Positions 34,507 through 43,616 are shown, counted from the stretch's first letter. The stretch: DNA of 64,000 bases from JANXUR01 sp038229415 (GCA_038229415.1 JBBROM010000005.1:62001-126000), one strand, 5' to 3'. Made by a program: numbers and translations. Notes: generated from the sequence alone by a model not told the origin.

Positions 34507-35862
34507 ATGGTGGAGATTGAACGCGATCGATTGGCAGCGCTAATGCAGCGCGAGCAGACGAGGTTCTTGGCGGAGCACCCGAAGTCGCGGGCGCTGTTTG
34601 AGCGGGCGCAGGGGTCGCTGCTGGCGGGCGTTCCGATGAACTGGATGATGAAGTGGGCGGGTGGGTTTCCGGTGTTTGTGGCCGAGGCGCATGGGGCGCA
34701 CTTTGCCGATGTGGACGGGCGCGAGTATGTGGATTTTTGCCTGGGCGATACGGGGGCGATGACGGGGCACTCGCCCGCGGCGTCGGTGGAGGCGATGCAG
34801 CGGCAAATGGGGCGGGGTGTGACCACTATGCTGCCGTGTGAGGATGCGGTGGGGGTGGGCGAGGAGTTGCAGCGGCGCTTTGGCATGAAGTATTGGCAGT
34901 TTGCGTTGACGGCGACGGATGCGAACCGGTTTTCGATCCGGATGGCGCGCGAGATTACGAGGCGTGCGAAGGTGCTGGTCTTTAACTGGTGTTACCACGG
35001 CACAGTGGATGAGAGTTTTGCCACGCTGGGTGCGGATGGCGTGGTGCGGGCGCGGCAGGGGAATATGGGAGCGCCTGTGGACCTGGCGGTGACGACGCGG
35101 GTGGTGGAGTTCAATGATGTGGCGGCGCTGGAGCGCGAGCTGGCGCATGGTGATGTGGCTTGCGTGCTGATGGAGCCGGTGATGACGAATGTGGGGATTG
35201 TGCATCCCGAGCCGGGGTTCCACGCGGCGTTGCGCGAGTTGACGCGCAAGTACGGCACGCTGCTGATTGATGATGAGACGCACACGATTTGCGCCGGGCC
35301 GGGCGGATACAAGCAGGCGGAAGGGCTTGATCCGGATATGTTTGTGCTGGGCAAGCTGGTGGGCAGCGGGGTGCCGGGGGCGGTGTACGGATTTACGGCG
35401 GAGGTGGCGCAGCGATTCTTGGCGCGGCAGCGACTGGAGGATTGCGACACGGGCGGCATTGGCGGAACGCTGGCGGGGAATGCGCTGTCATTAGCGGCGA
35501 TGCGGGCGACGCTGGACCGTGTGCTGACGGATGCGGCGTTTGCGAAGATGATTCCGATGGCGGAGCGCTGGATGGCGGGAGTGGAAGCGGTGATTGCGGA
35601 GTTTGGCGTGCCATGGCACGTGACGCGGCTGGGCTGCCGGGCTGAGTATCTGTTTGGGAAGGAGCGTCCGAAGAATGGCACACAGGCGCACGATGCGATG
35701 GACTTTGAACTGGAGCGGTTCATGCACTTGTATGCGCTGAATCGGGGCGTGCTGCTGACGCCGTTCCACAATATGGCGCTGATGTGTCCGGAGACGAATG
35801 AGGCGGATGTGGACAGGCACACGGAGGTGTTTGGTGGGGCGGTGCGGGAGTTGATGGCGTGA
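34507..35862 (+). CDS. Class III aminotransferase (glutamate-1-semialdehyde aminomutase-like)
   Basis: 451-residue PLP enzyme. GAHFADVDGREYVDFCLGDTGAMTGHSP is the family start, LIDDETHT holds the Asp that contacts PLP nitrogen, and FVLGKLVGSGVP provides the PLP Lys in the GSAM-like GKxxGGG context. Members of this subgroup act as aminotransferases or aminomutases on amino acids; the substrate is not clear and I would not call it hemL. Starts with ATG; 13 bases before the downstream lipoprotein gene, so the two probably form an operon. Confidence 0.88.
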   Translation: MVEIERDRLAALMQREQTRFLAEHPKSRALFERAQGSLLAGVPMNWMMKWAGGFPVFVAEAHGAHFADVDGREYVDFCLGDTGAMTGHSPAASVEAMQRQMGRGVTTMLPCEDAVGVGEELQRRFGMKYWQFALTATDANRFSIRMAREITRRAKVLVFNWCYHGTVDESFATLGADGVVRARQGNMGAPVDLAVTTRVVEFNDVAALERELAHGDVACVLMEPVMTNVGIVHPEPGFHAALRELTRKYGTLLIDDETHTICAGPGGYKQAEGLDPDMFVLGKLVGSGVPGAVYGFTAEVAQRFLARQRLEDCDTGGIGGTLAGNALSLAAMRATLDRVLTDAAFAKMIPMAERWMAGVEAVIAEFGVPWHVTRLGCRAEYLFGKERPKNGTQAHDAMDFELERFMHLYALNRGVLLTPFHNMALMCPETNEADVDRHTEVFGGAVRELMA

Positions 35863-35875
35863 TAGCCTGACTTCG

Positions 35876-37000
35876 ATGTTCTCTGCATCTATGTTTATGT
35901 CCGGTCGGGGTTCACGATTTCACACGAGATTTTTTTGGCGACGAGTGGCGCTTGGCACTTGCGTCGCGGGCGCGATGCTGCTGGCGGGCTGCGCTAAGTC
36001 GGCGCCGCCGGTGCCGCCGCAGTTGGAGCTGGTGCGTCCGGTGCGTGATTTGACAGCGGAGCGTGCGGGGAATCGCGTGGTGCTGCACTTTACGTTGAGC
36101 AATGCGGCGACCGATGGTGGAGGATTTCGCGCGTGGGGTCCGGTGCGGATTTGCCGAGGTTTGGCGGCGGGCGCGGCAATGGTTGAGTGCAGAGAGGTGG
36201 CGGCGGCGTTGCGGGCTGAGGAGTTGGGAATCAGGACACACGACAAGGCCGCGCAGAAGGTTGCGGTGACCTATGAGGATGTGCTGCCAGCGGCGTGGCA
36301 GCAGGATTCCGCAGGAGCGGCGGTGTATGCGGTGGAGTTGGCTAACAAGTTTGACCGCAGCGCCGGGCTGGGGAATGTGGTGAAGGTTCCAACGGCGGCA
36401 GCGTTGGCTGCGCCGGGCGGATTGCATGGCGAGATTGGCTCGGAGGGAGTTACGCTGGCGTGGCAGCCCGTGGCGGGAGCGGGCGGGAAATATGAGTATC
36501 GTGTGGAGCGCTACGCGGCGGGTGGGAGCGATGCGCAGGCGCTGGTATGTTCGGTTGCCTTGGGCACGGAAACTCATTGCGTGGATACTACGATGGAGTG
36601 GGAGAAGCCGCTGGAGTATGCGATCCGCGTAGTTACATTGTTGCCGGAGAAGGTGACCGTGTTGGGTGACGCGAGCGCGCGGGTGGCGGTGCTGGCGCAT
36701 GATGTGTTTCCTCCGGCGGTGCCGCAGGGAGTGCAAGCGGTGGCTTCTGGCGCGGGGCAATTGCCATTTGTGGATTTGACGTGGACTCCGGATGCTGATG
36801 TGGATCTGGCTGGATACGATGTCTATCGCCGGGATGAGGGCGGAGTAGTGGTGAAACTGAACGCTGCGGTCGTGCTGGTTCCTAGTTATAAGGACGATAA
36901 AGTCAGCACTGGACATAAGTACACCTACTTAGTTACGGCTGTGGATGTGCGCGGGAATGAGAGTGCTAAGAGTGACGAGGCGAGTGAGTTAGTGCCTTAG
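35876..37000 (+). CDS. Lipoprotein with fibronectin type III domains
   Basis: 374 residues; an N-terminal basic stretch, hydrophobic segment and lipobox LLAGC (Cys about 39) mark a lipoprotein. The rest is beta-rich: a proline-rich start, then a domain with WQPVAGAGGKYEYRVERY, and a clear FN3-like unit (PPAVPQGVQAV...VDLTWTPDADVDLAGYDVYRR...YTYLVTAVDVRGNES). FN3 units usually serve as spacers or binding modules. No enzyme motif is seen. Operon partner of the aminotransferase upstream by spacing. Confidence 0.82.
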   Translation: MFSASMFMSGRGSRFHTRFFWRRVALGTCVAGAMLLAGCAKSAPPVPPQLELVRPVRDLTAERAGNRVVLHFTLSNAATDGGGFRAWGPVRICRGLAAGAAMVECREVAAALRAEELGIRTHDKAAQKVAVTYEDVLPAAWQQDSAGAAVYAVELANKFDRSAGLGNVVKVPTAAALAAPGGLHGEIGSEGVTLAWQPVAGAGGKYEYRVERYAAGGSDAQALVCSVALGTETHCVDTTMEWEKPLEYAIRVVTLLPEKVTVLGDASARVAVLAHDVFPPAVPQGVQAVASGAGQLPFVDLTWTPDADVDLAGYDVYRRDEGGVVVKLNAAVVLVPSYKDDKVSTGHKYTYLVTAVDVRGNESAKSDEASELVP

Positions 37001-37024
37001 ATTTGTGGGCTATAAGAAGAGATA

Positions 37025-37076
37025 AAACTTTCGGAGCTTTGCTCCGAATGGACAGGTGAGGCACCCGTCCCCACAT
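37025..37076. repeat. R-A double-hairpin repeat copy
   Basis: CGGAGCTTTGCTCCG and GGACAGGTGAGGCACCCGTCC ending CCCCACA; occupies most of the gap before the FAH-family gene. Confidence 0.85.
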
Positions 37077-37096
37077 AGAGAGACGAAGGATTAGGA

Positions 37097-37948
37097 ATGA
37101 AGTATTGCCGGTTTCAGCGAGATGGACGGTCGCGATATGGATTAGTGGAAAGTGTCGCAGGGCGCGATACGATTACGCAGATGTTTCTGGCTGCGCCGGA
37201 GGAGTTTCCGCGGACCAATCGCAAGGACGATGTGACGGTTTATGAGATTCCGATGGAGCGGATGACCGCACTGCCACTGGATGAGGCGAAACTACTGCCA
37301 CCGGTACGTCCGTCGAAGATCGTGTGCGTGGGGAGAAACTACCTCGGTCATGTACACGAACTGAAGAATGAGATTCCGAAGATACCGCTGATCTTCTTTA
37401 AGCCGCCGTCATCGTTGATTGGTCATGAGGATGTGATTCGGCGTCCGCGAATCTCGCAGCGGGTGGATTTTGAAGGCGAGCTGGCGCTGGTAGTGGGTAA
37501 GCGTTGCCGGCACTTACAGCATGGGCAAGTAGTTTGGCCGTATATCCACGGCTGGACGATTGTGAATGATGTAACGGCGCGCGACTTGCAGGGGCCGGAG
37601 CAGCAATGGACGCGGGCGAAGGGGTTTGATACGTTTTGTCCGGTGGGGCCGGTGGTGGTGGCGCGGGACGAGGTGGATCCGTGGACCGGAGTTACGGTGG
37701 AGACGCGGGTAAATGGCGCAGTCAAGCAGCACGGTACGACGGAAGACTTTCTATTTTCTATTGAAGATATTTTTGTATGGATTACGCAGGCGATGACACT
37801 GGAGCCGGGAGATTTGATTGCGACGGGGACTCCGGAGGGTGTAGGGCCGTTGCTGGCGGGCGATGTGGTGGAAGTGGAAATAAGTGGCATTGGAGTGCTG
37901 CGGAATCGCGTGGAAGAGGAAGTGATTCCGGAGCAGAGCGAAGAGTAA
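37097..37948 (+). CDS. Fumarylacetoacetate hydrolase-family protein
   Basis: 283 residues of the FAH fold, whose members are metal-dependent hydrolases, decarboxylases or isomerases of beta-keto acids in aromatic or sugar breakdown. KIVCVGRNYLGHVHEL, IFFKPPSSLIGH, VDFEGELALVVGKR (the metal-binding ExE type), NDVTARDLQ, KGFDTFCPVGP and GDLIATGTPEGVG are the family blocks. Substrate not deducible. 97 bases after the lipoprotein gene and 15 before a small membrane protein. Confidence 0.9.
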   Translation: MKYCRFQRDGRSRYGLVESVAGRDTITQMFLAAPEEFPRTNRKDDVTVYEIPMERMTALPLDEAKLLPPVRPSKIVCVGRNYLGHVHELKNEIPKIPLIFFKPPSSLIGHEDVIRRPRISQRVDFEGELALVVGKRCRHLQHGQVVWPYIHGWTIVNDVTARDLQGPEQQWTRAKGFDTFCPVGPVVVARDEVDPWTGVTVETRVNGAVKQHGTTEDFLFSIEDIFVWITQAMTLEPGDLIATGTPEGVGPLLAGDVVEVEISGIGVLRNRVEEEVIPEQSEE

Positions 37949-37963
37949 TTGAGGGCTTGATTG

Positions 37964-38374
37964 ATGGATCCGCTGAAGATTTACGAATTCGTGCTGGGGC
38001 TGGTGGTGCTGGGCGTGGCGGCGGTGGCCCTGTTTCGGCACAAGCGGCAAGACGTGGAAGACCTGGAGCGCGAACGCCGTGACTTTATTGATGAAGTTGG
38101 GCGGATTATTGATGGCATCGTGCTGGATGTGCAGGAAGTGGAGATCGAGGGGCGAGAGGCCCAGATGGTGATATTCCAGTATGAAGTAAGCGGCGTGAAT
38201 TATGAGGCGTCGCAGGATGTTACGATGCTGCGTCCTTGGATCAACTTGCAGAGCTGCCGGACTGGGTTGCATGCTTCGGTTAAGTATGATCCGCTGAATC
38301 CGGGGAATTCGCTGTTAGTGACGGAGAAGTGGAACGGGTTGGGTGTGGATGCGGGCTATGCTATGCCGCGGTAG
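37964..38374 (+). CDS. Small membrane-anchored protein of unknown function
   Basis: 136 residues: one N-terminal membrane segment (about 7-24, FVLGLVVLGVAAVALF), a charged helical linker (HKRQDVEDLERERRDFIDEV) and a beta-rich C-terminal domain (VQEVEIEGREAQMVIFQYEV...YDPLNPGNSLL) resembling the small barrel of DUF3592-type proteins. Start taken at the ATG; a TTG lies one codon before. Co-directional with, and 15 bases after, the FAH-family gene. Confidence 0.7.
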   Translation: MDPLKIYEFVLGLVVLGVAAVALFRHKRQDVEDLERERRDFIDEVGRIIDGIVLDVQEVEIEGREAQMVIFQYEVSGVNYEASQDVTMLRPWINLQSCRTGLHASVKYDPLNPGNSLLVTEKWNGLGVDAGYAMPR

Positions 38375-38451
38375 GATGGTATGTAAGTTAGCCGTAAAGA
38401 CCGGCCCAAGCGGAGCTTGGACGAGGCACCCGGTTCTGTTGTGATCCCAAG

Positions 38452-38823
38452 CTAGGGTGCCAGTGCGATTGGTTCTAGTTGTTCTTTTTCTTCTACCGTA
38501 AATAGGCGCGAACGAGTTAGGAAGCGCAGGCCGGTGGGGCGTTCCAGGGAGAACATACCGCCGTTGCCGGGAATGGCGTCTATCGTCAGGTGAGTGTGCT
38601 GCCAGTATTCGAATTGTGGGCGCGACATATAGAACGGCACTCCGCCGATCTCGCCCAGTAACACGTCGGAATCGCCTGTAAAAAATTCAGCGCGGGGGAA
38701 GCACATGGGGGCGCTGCCGTCGCAGCATCCGCCGGATTGGTGGAAGAGTAAGTCGCCGTGCTCCGCGCGCAGTTGGGCGATGAGGTCGAGGGCGGCGGGA
38801 GTGGCGGAGACGCGGGAAAGCAT
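38452..38823 (-). CDS. DUF779 protein, aldehyde-dehydrogenase partner
   Basis: 123 residues: LLFHQSGGCCDGSAPMC (two vicinal Cys and one more) and FYMSRPQFEYWQHTHLTIDAIPGNGG are the DUF779 signature. Genes of this family stand beside acetaldehyde-type dehydrogenases; the role is undefined and the Cys cluster could bind metal. Placed downstream of the dehydrogenase on the same strand, with an R-D element between. Confidence 0.87.
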   Translation of the reverse strand: MLSRVSATPAALDLIAQLRAEHGDLLFHQSGGCCDGSAPMCFPRAEFFTGDSDVLLGEIGGVPFYMSRPQFEYWQHTHLTIDAIPGNGGMFSLERPTGLRFLTRSRLFTVEEKEQLEPIALAP

Positions 38824-38880
38824 AGTATTAGGTTTCAAGTATCAGGTAAGTGCCCGCAGACCCGGGCAGTTTTGGTGAAG

Positions 38881-38950
38881 TAGGGGTCCTTCGACTGCGG
38901 GAATGTGGCCCGCTTTGCGGACCACATTCCCTTCGCTCAGGATGACACCT
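38881..38950. repeat. R-D hairpin repeat copy
   Basis: GGTCCTTCGACT end, arms GGGAATGTGG and CCACATTCCC, then TTCGCTCAGGATGACACC. The arms are wholly different from the copy at 23408 yet fully complementary. Confidence 0.85.
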
Positions 38951-38972
38951 GTTGAACAAGGGCAAGCTCTGT

Positions 38973-40499
38973 TTAGAAGAAACCTAGCTTATCGGGGCTG
39001 TAACTTACCAGCATGTTCTTGGTTTGCTGATAGTGGTCGAGCATCATCTTGTGGTTTTCGCGGCCTATGCCGGATTGTTTGTATCCGCCAAAGGCAGCGT
39101 GCGCGGGGTACAGGTGATAGCAGTTTGTCCACACACGTCCGGCCTTGATGCCGCGGCCCATGCGGAAGCAGGTGTTAGCATCGCGGCTCCACAGGCCAGC
39201 GCCGAGGCCATAGAGTGTGTCGTTGGCGATCTCCAGGGCTTCGGCTTCGTCCTTGAAAGTAGTTACTGAGACGACGGGGCCAAAGATTTCTTCCTGAAAG
39301 ATGCGCATCTTGTTATGGCCCTTGAATACGGTGGGCTGAATGTAGTAACCGTCAGCTAAATCGCCCGCTTGTAAGTTACGCTCGCCACCGATCAGGCACT
39401 CGGCGCCTTCCTGCTTGCCTAAGTCAAGATAGGAGAGAATCTTTTCCATCTGCTCGGCGGAACATTGCGCGCCGATCATGGTGGAAGGATCGAGCGGGTG
39501 ACCTTGCTTGACGGCTGCGACACGGGCGAGGGCGCGCTCCATGAACTTGTCATAGATGCTCTCTTGAATCAGCGCGCGCGAGGGGCAAGTGCAGACTTCG
39601 CCCTGATTGAGCGCGAACATGACAAAGCCTTCGAGAGCCTTGTCGAAGAAGGCGTCGTCGGCGTCCATGACGTCGGCAAAGAAAACGTTGGGGCTCTTGC
39701 CGCCGAGTTCGAGCGTCACCGGAATCAGGTTCTGGCTGGCGTACTGCATGATGAGCCGGCCAGTGGTGGTTTCTCCGGTGAAGGCTACTTTGGCGACGCG
39801 CGGGCTGCTGGCCAGGGGCTTGCCGGCTTCGAGGCCGAATCCGTTGACGACGTTGAGTACGCCGGGGGGCAGCAGATGGCCGATGAGTTCCATGAGAACC
39901 AGAATCGAGGCGGGGGTTTGCTCGGCGGGCTTAAGCACGACGCAGTTGCCGGCGGCGAGCGCGGGCGCGAGCTTCCACACAGCCATCAGGATGGGGAAGT
40001 TCCACGGGATGATTTGCGCGACGACGCCGAGTGGCTCCTTGAAGTGGTAGGCGTAAGTGGTGTGGTCAATCTCGCTGATGCTGCCCTCTTCGGCGCGGAT
40101 GCAGCCAGCGAAGTAGCGGAAGTGGTCAATGGCGAGCGGCATGTCGGCGGCCATGGATTCGCGGATGGGCTTGCCATTGTCAATGGTTTCGGCGACGGCG
40201 AGCAGGTTCAGGTTCTGCTCCATCACGTCGGCGATTTTGTTGAGGATGACGGCGCGCTCGGCGGGCGAAGTGCGGCCCCAGGAGTCTTTGGCGGCGTGTG
40301 CGGCATCGAGCGCGAAATTGACGTCGGCGGCGTTGGAGCGCGGAATCTGACAGAAGGGCTTGCCGGTGATGGGCGAGACGTTGTCGAAGTAAAGGCCGCT
40401 GAGCGGCTCGACCCACTGTCCGTTGAGGTAGTTGCCGTATTTGGCTTTGTAGGGGTTGGTGACGCCGAAGGGGGCTAGGACTGCTGCGAGATCCGACAT
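38973..40499 (-). CDS. NAD-dependent aldehyde dehydrogenase (acetaldehyde type)
   Basis: 508 residues that oxidise an aldehyde to the acid with NAD(P), likely acetaldehyde or another short aldehyde by similarity to ExaC/AldB. IIPWNFPILMAVWKLAPALAAGN and VAFTGETTTGR form the cofactor site, LELGGKSPN has the general-base Glu, and GEVCTCPSR contains the catalytic Cys. The ATG at 40499 gives the standard length; the longer frame upstream is not typical. The DUF779 gene follows. Confidence 0.93.
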   Translation of the reverse strand: MSDLAAVLAPFGVTNPYKAKYGNYLNGQWVEPLSGLYFDNVSPITGKPFCQIPRSNAADVNFALDAAHAAKDSWGRTSPAERAVILNKIADVMEQNLNLLAVAETIDNGKPIRESMAADMPLAIDHFRYFAGCIRAEEGSISEIDHTTYAYHFKEPLGVVAQIIPWNFPILMAVWKLAPALAAGNCVVLKPAEQTPASILVLMELIGHLLPPGVLNVVNGFGLEAGKPLASSPRVAKVAFTGETTTGRLIMQYASQNLIPVTLELGGKSPNVFFADVMDADDAFFDKALEGFVMFALNQGEVCTCPSRALIQESIYDKFMERALARVAAVKQGHPLDPSTMIGAQCSAEQMEKILSYLDLGKQEGAECLIGGERNLQAGDLADGYYIQPTVFKGHNKMRIFQEEIFGPVVSVTTFKDEAEALEIANDTLYGLGAGLWSRDANTCFRMGRGIKAGRVWTNCYHLYPAHAAFGGYKQSGIGRENHKMMLDHYQQTKNMLVSYSPDKLGFF

Positions 40500-40604
40500 G
40501 GTGTGCCTCGTGTGCGCGGAGTGAACCGGCTGAGATGTAATTTTGCGACGGACTTTCCGACGGGAAGAAGGGTAGTCCCGCAGGTGGGGGGAGCGCAAGG
40601 GGGA

Positions 40605-41108
40605 TTACTTGACTGTGCGGCGAGTGTGAGGGCTTGTTGCGACGCGACGCGCCTCAAAGAACACGCCGCATACGGGGAACACGACTACGTCGTGGGACTT
40701 GAGCAGGGCTTCATCGCCCGGGATTTGTGGTGTCCCGTCGAGGGGTGCCGCGTCATGCACAATCGTGACCCTGGTTACGGCCGATCCGTGTATTCCCAGA
40801 TCCTTCAACGACACAAACGACTGTGAACCCGAATATTCGCGAGCAAATTCTTCTGCGGTGAGCGCTTGGTTCTCGACCATGAAGGAGCGGACCTTGACTT
40901 GGTTCCATCGGAATAAACCTGTTCTGAATTCGATCTCAGTGCCCAGAAGTTTCTTGGCCTGATGGTTGTCCCAGCAGGAAATTGTGCGCGTGGGTATCAC
41001 TCGCTTAACGGTCCACTTACCCCAGAGCTGCTTGGGCATCTCCTGCGCGGCTCCGCTCAGCGATAGTGATACGCCAAAAAGAATCAGCGGGATGACTCGG
41101 CGAAGCAT
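40605..41108 (-). CDS. Exported lipocalin-like protein of unknown function
   Basis: 167 residues; signal peptide 1-20 (LRRVIPLILFGVSLSLSGA). The mature part starts QLWGKWTVKRVIPTRTISCWD, which looks like the opening strand of a lipocalin-type barrel, and continues with alternating strands and two Cys far apart (TISCWD and VFPVCGVFF) that could form a disulfide. No enzyme motif. Lies 32 bases before mnmG's stop on the same strand. Confidence 0.65.
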   Translation of the reverse strand: MLRRVIPLILFGVSLSLSGAAQEMPKQLWGKWTVKRVIPTRTISCWDNHQAKKLLGTEIEFRTGLFRWNQVKVRSFMVENQALTAEEFAREYSGSQSFVSLKDLGIHGSAVTRVTIVHDAAPLDGTPQIPGDEALLKSHDVVVFPVCGVFFEARRVATSPHTRRTVK

Positions 41109-41140
41109 AGCGACATCGTAACTCAGCGATGCCGACGAGG

Positions 41141-43552
41141 CTAGCTTGCGACTAAGGCCCTGCGCTTCATTTGAATCTCGATGTAGACGTTGACTAGGGA
41201 GGTGGCGGCGGGGGTTACTCCGGGGATGTGGATGGCTTGGGCTAGAGTTTGGGGGCGGACGCGTTCGAGTTTTTCGACCATCTCGCGGGAGAGGCCGGGG
41301 ATTTCGCGATAGCTGAACCAAGCGGGGATGGGGCGGAGTTCGGCCTTTTTGAGGCGCTCGATGGAGCGCTGCTGCTGGTCGAGGTATCCGGCGTACTTGA
41401 TTTCGGTGACGACGGCGTGGAGGTGGTTGCGAAGAGCGGTTTCGAGTTTCGGGTTTCGGGTTTCAGGTGGGGCGGTGGCGGGGTCTCCCACGTCTCGAAC
41501 GGCGCGAGACGTGGGGCACCCGGCGCGGTGGGTGTCGAAAAACTCTGGGTTCAGTTGGCGAAGGACTGGGATTACGTGTTCGGCTGTGACTTCTGGGCGG
41601 CGGAGGAGTTGGGCCAGGGAGTTGCCTACGGCGGTTGCCAGTTGCCAGTTGCCGGTTGCCGGAACAGCTTCCGGTGCGGCTTCGGCTGCTGAGACGGCGG
41701 TGCTGCTGGCGGCGGGAACACAGGGTCCCTCCACTGCGCTTGGTCGCGTTGCTCCCGGCGCTTCGGTCGGGATGACACTGCTGGGGGTGGGGCCGCTCGC
41801 TGCGCTCGCGGTTTCGGAGCTTTGCTCCGAATGGACGGGCGAGGCGCCCGTCCCCACACGATTCTTCTCTGCTTCGCGCATGACGCTTTCGATGGCTCTC
41901 GCCATTTCTTGCGTCACTTTGGTGGATTCGATCACCTGCTTCATCTTGGCGTGGCGGGCTTGCTTGGCTTTGAAGTTGGTCCAGGCTGTGTCGTCAATCA
42001 TGCCGACGCGGCGGCCGTGCGGGGTTAGGCGGCGGTCGGCGTTGTCTATACGCAGATGGAGCCTGAATTCGGCGCGACTGGTGAACATGCGGTAGGGCTC
42101 GTTGGTGCCTTTGCTGATGAGGTCGTCAATGAGGATGGCGGTGTAGGCTTCGGTGCGGTCGAGGATGAGCGGGGCTTCGCCTTTAACGGCGAGGGCGGCG
42201 TTGATTCCGGCCATCAGTCCCTGGCAGGCGGCTTCTTCGTAGCCGCTGGTGCCGTTGATCTGTCCGCCGAGAAAGAGACGCGCGATTTTTTTGGTTTCGA
42301 GGGTGCGGCTTAGTTCGGTGGGGTCAATGGAGTCGTATTCGATGGCATAGCCGGGGCGCAGCATCTCGGCGGTTTCGAGGCCGGGGATGGACTTGAGCAC
42401 CGCGAGCTGGACGTCAACCGGCATGGAAGTGCTGAGACCGTTGACGTAGATTTCGTGGGTGTGCAGACCTTCAGGTTCGAGAAAGAGCTGGTGCTGGAGC
42501 TTGTCTGGGAACTTGACGACTTTGTCTTCAATGCTGGGGCAGTAGCGCGGGCCGATGCCTTCGATTTGTCCGCTGTACATGGGCGAGCGGTGGACGTTTT
42601 CGCGCAGAATGCGGTGGGTTTCTTCGGTGGTGAAGGCGATGTAGCAAGCGACTTGCGAATCGTGATGTGCGACCTGCTTGGTGCGAAAGCTGAAGGGCGT
42701 GGGGTCGGCGTCGCCGGGTTGGGCGGGAAACTTGGTCCAGTCAATGCTGCGGCCGTCGAGGCGCGGCGGTGTGCCGGTTTTGAGGCGGCAGCCGCGGAGT
42801 CCGAGGCGCTTGAGGGCTTCGCCAAGCATGACGGCGGCCGGCTCGCCGGAGCGTCCGGCGGGGAGTTGCTCTTCGCCAATGTGGATGAGTCCGTTGAGGA
42901 AGGTGCCGGTGGTGATGATGACCGCGGAGGCGGAGATGCGGCGGCCGTCGCGGAGGAGGATGCCGACGGCGCGGCGGGTTGCCAGTTGCCGGTTGCCGGT
43001 TGCCGGTGAGGTTGCGGCGGGGCCTCCCACGTCTCGAAAGTCGCGAGACGTGGGGCACCCGGTTTCTGCTTCGGCGAGCGAAACGCAAGGTCCCTCCACT
43101 GCGCTCCTTTGCGCTTCGCGCGCAGTCGCTTCGGTCGGGATGACACTGCTTGTAAGTTCTTCGAGGATCACGTCTACAACTTCGGCTTGCTTGATGGCTA
43201 GGTTGGGCTGCGACTCGAGCAGTTCGCGCATTTTTACGCGGTAGGCTTGCTTGTCGCACTGGGCGCGGGGGGACCAGACGGCGGGACCGCGCGAGGTGTT
43301 GAGCAGGCGGAACTGGATGCCGACGGCGTCGGTGATTTCGCCCATGATGCCGCCGAGGGCGTCCACTTCGCGGACGAGATGGCCTTTGGCGATGCCTCCG
43401 ATGGCGGGGTTGCAGGACATTTGTGCGATCAGGTCCACGTTGAGCGTGAACAGAGCTGTCTTCAGGCCCATGCGGGCGCAGGCCATGGCAGCTTCGCAAC
43501 CGGCGTGTCCGGCGCCGACGATGACTGCGTCGAAGTGTTCGGTGAAGGGCAT
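41141..43552 (-). CDS. mnmG: tRNA U34 carboxymethylaminomethyl-modifying enzyme MnmG, with in-frame repeat insertions
   Basis: FAD enzyme that with MnmE builds (carboxymethyl)aminomethyl groups on U34 of tRNAs reading two-codon boxes. N-terminal DAVIVGAGHAGCEAA, CNPAIGGIAKGHLVREVDALGG, CDKQAYR, FLNGLIHIGE, LKTGTPPRLDG, GRYCPSIEDK-like GPRYCPSIEDK, LFLGGQINGTSGYEEAACQGL and the C-terminal YAGYLDQQQRSIERLK are normal. The frame is 803 residues against about 630 usual. Three extra blocks at about 134-193, 564-643 and 677-705 are encoded by R-E, R-B, R-F and R-A repeats and together account for the surplus. The ATG at 43552 is clear. Confidence 0.95.
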   Translation of the reverse strand: MPFTEHFDAVIVGAGHAGCEAAMACARMGLKTALFTLNVDLIAQMSCNPAIGGIAKGHLVREVDALGGIMGEITDAVGIQFRLLNTSRGPAVWSPRAQCDKQAYRVKMRELLESQPNLAIKQAEVVDVILEELTSSVIPTEATAREAQRSAVEGPCVSLAEAETGCPTSRDFRDVGGPAATSPATGNRQLATRRAVGILLRDGRRISASAVIITTGTFLNGLIHIGEEQLPAGRSGEPAAVMLGEALKRLGLRGCRLKTGTPPRLDGRSIDWTKFPAQPGDADPTPFSFRTKQVAHHDSQVACYIAFTTEETHRILRENVHRSPMYSGQIEGIGPRYCPSIEDKVVKFPDKLQHQLFLEPEGLHTHEIYVNGLSTSMPVDVQLAVLKSIPGLETAEMLRPGYAIEYDSIDPTELSRTLETKKIARLFLGGQINGTSGYEEAACQGLMAGINAALAVKGEAPLILDRTEAYTAILIDDLISKGTNEPYRMFTSRAEFRLHLRIDNADRRLTPHGRRVGMIDDTAWTNFKAKQARHAKMKQVIESTKVTQEMARAIESVMREAEKNRVGTGASPVHSEQSSETASAASGPTPSSVIPTEAPGATRPSAVEGPCVPAASSTAVSAAEAAPEAVPATGNWQLATAVGNSLAQLLRRPEVTAEHVIPVLRQLNPEFFDTHRAGCPTSRAVRDVGDPATAPPETRNPKLETALRNHLHAVVTEIKYAGYLDQQQRSIERLKKAELRPIPAWFSYREIPGLSREMVEKLERVRPQTLAQAIHIPGVTPAATSLVNVYIEIQMKRRALVAS
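41485..41523. repeat. R-B repeat inside mnmG (block 3)
   Basis: CTCCCACGTCTCGAAC, GGCGCGAGACGTGGGGCACCCG; same as intergenic copies. Read in frame as GCPTSRAVRDVGD in MnmG. Confidence 0.9.
41630..41777. repeat. R-F and R-E repeats inside mnmG (block 2, inner part)
   Basis: GTTGCCAGTTGCCAG-type iteration (41630-41662) and an R-E element (41721-41777, GGTCCCTCCACTGCGCTTGG ... CTTCGGTCGGGATGACA). In frame they encode ATGNWQLATAVGNS and SSVIPTEAPG...SAVEGPC. Confidence 0.88.
41811..41859. repeat. R-A repeat inside mnmG (block 2, outer part)
   Basis: CGGAGCTTTGCTCCG and GGACGGGCGAGGCGCCCGTCC; read in frame as VGTGASPVHSEQSSE. Confidence 0.9.
42978..43145. repeat. R-F, R-B and R-E repeats inside mnmG (block 1)
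   Basis: A GTTGCCGGTTGCCGG iteration, an R-B hairpin (43023-43062) and an R-E element (43087-43145) follow each other and are open in the MnmG frame (SSVIPTEA...SAVEGPC, GCPTSRDFRDVGG, ATGNRQLAT). Confidence 0.9.
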
Positions 43553-43616
43553 TGGTAGAATCTCTAGTCTAGCAGCGCGGATGCAAGCGCTGAATGGTTC
43601 AGGAGGAGCTGCGACG

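Noticed and set aside
35912..36916. 334-codon frame opposite the FN3 lipoprotein
   Set aside because: Arg/His-rich translation; the plus-strand frame has a lipobox and FN3 pattern.
39465..40478. 337-codon frame opposite the aldehyde dehydrogenase
   Set aside because: Gly/Asp/Glu-rich shadow of a certain gene.
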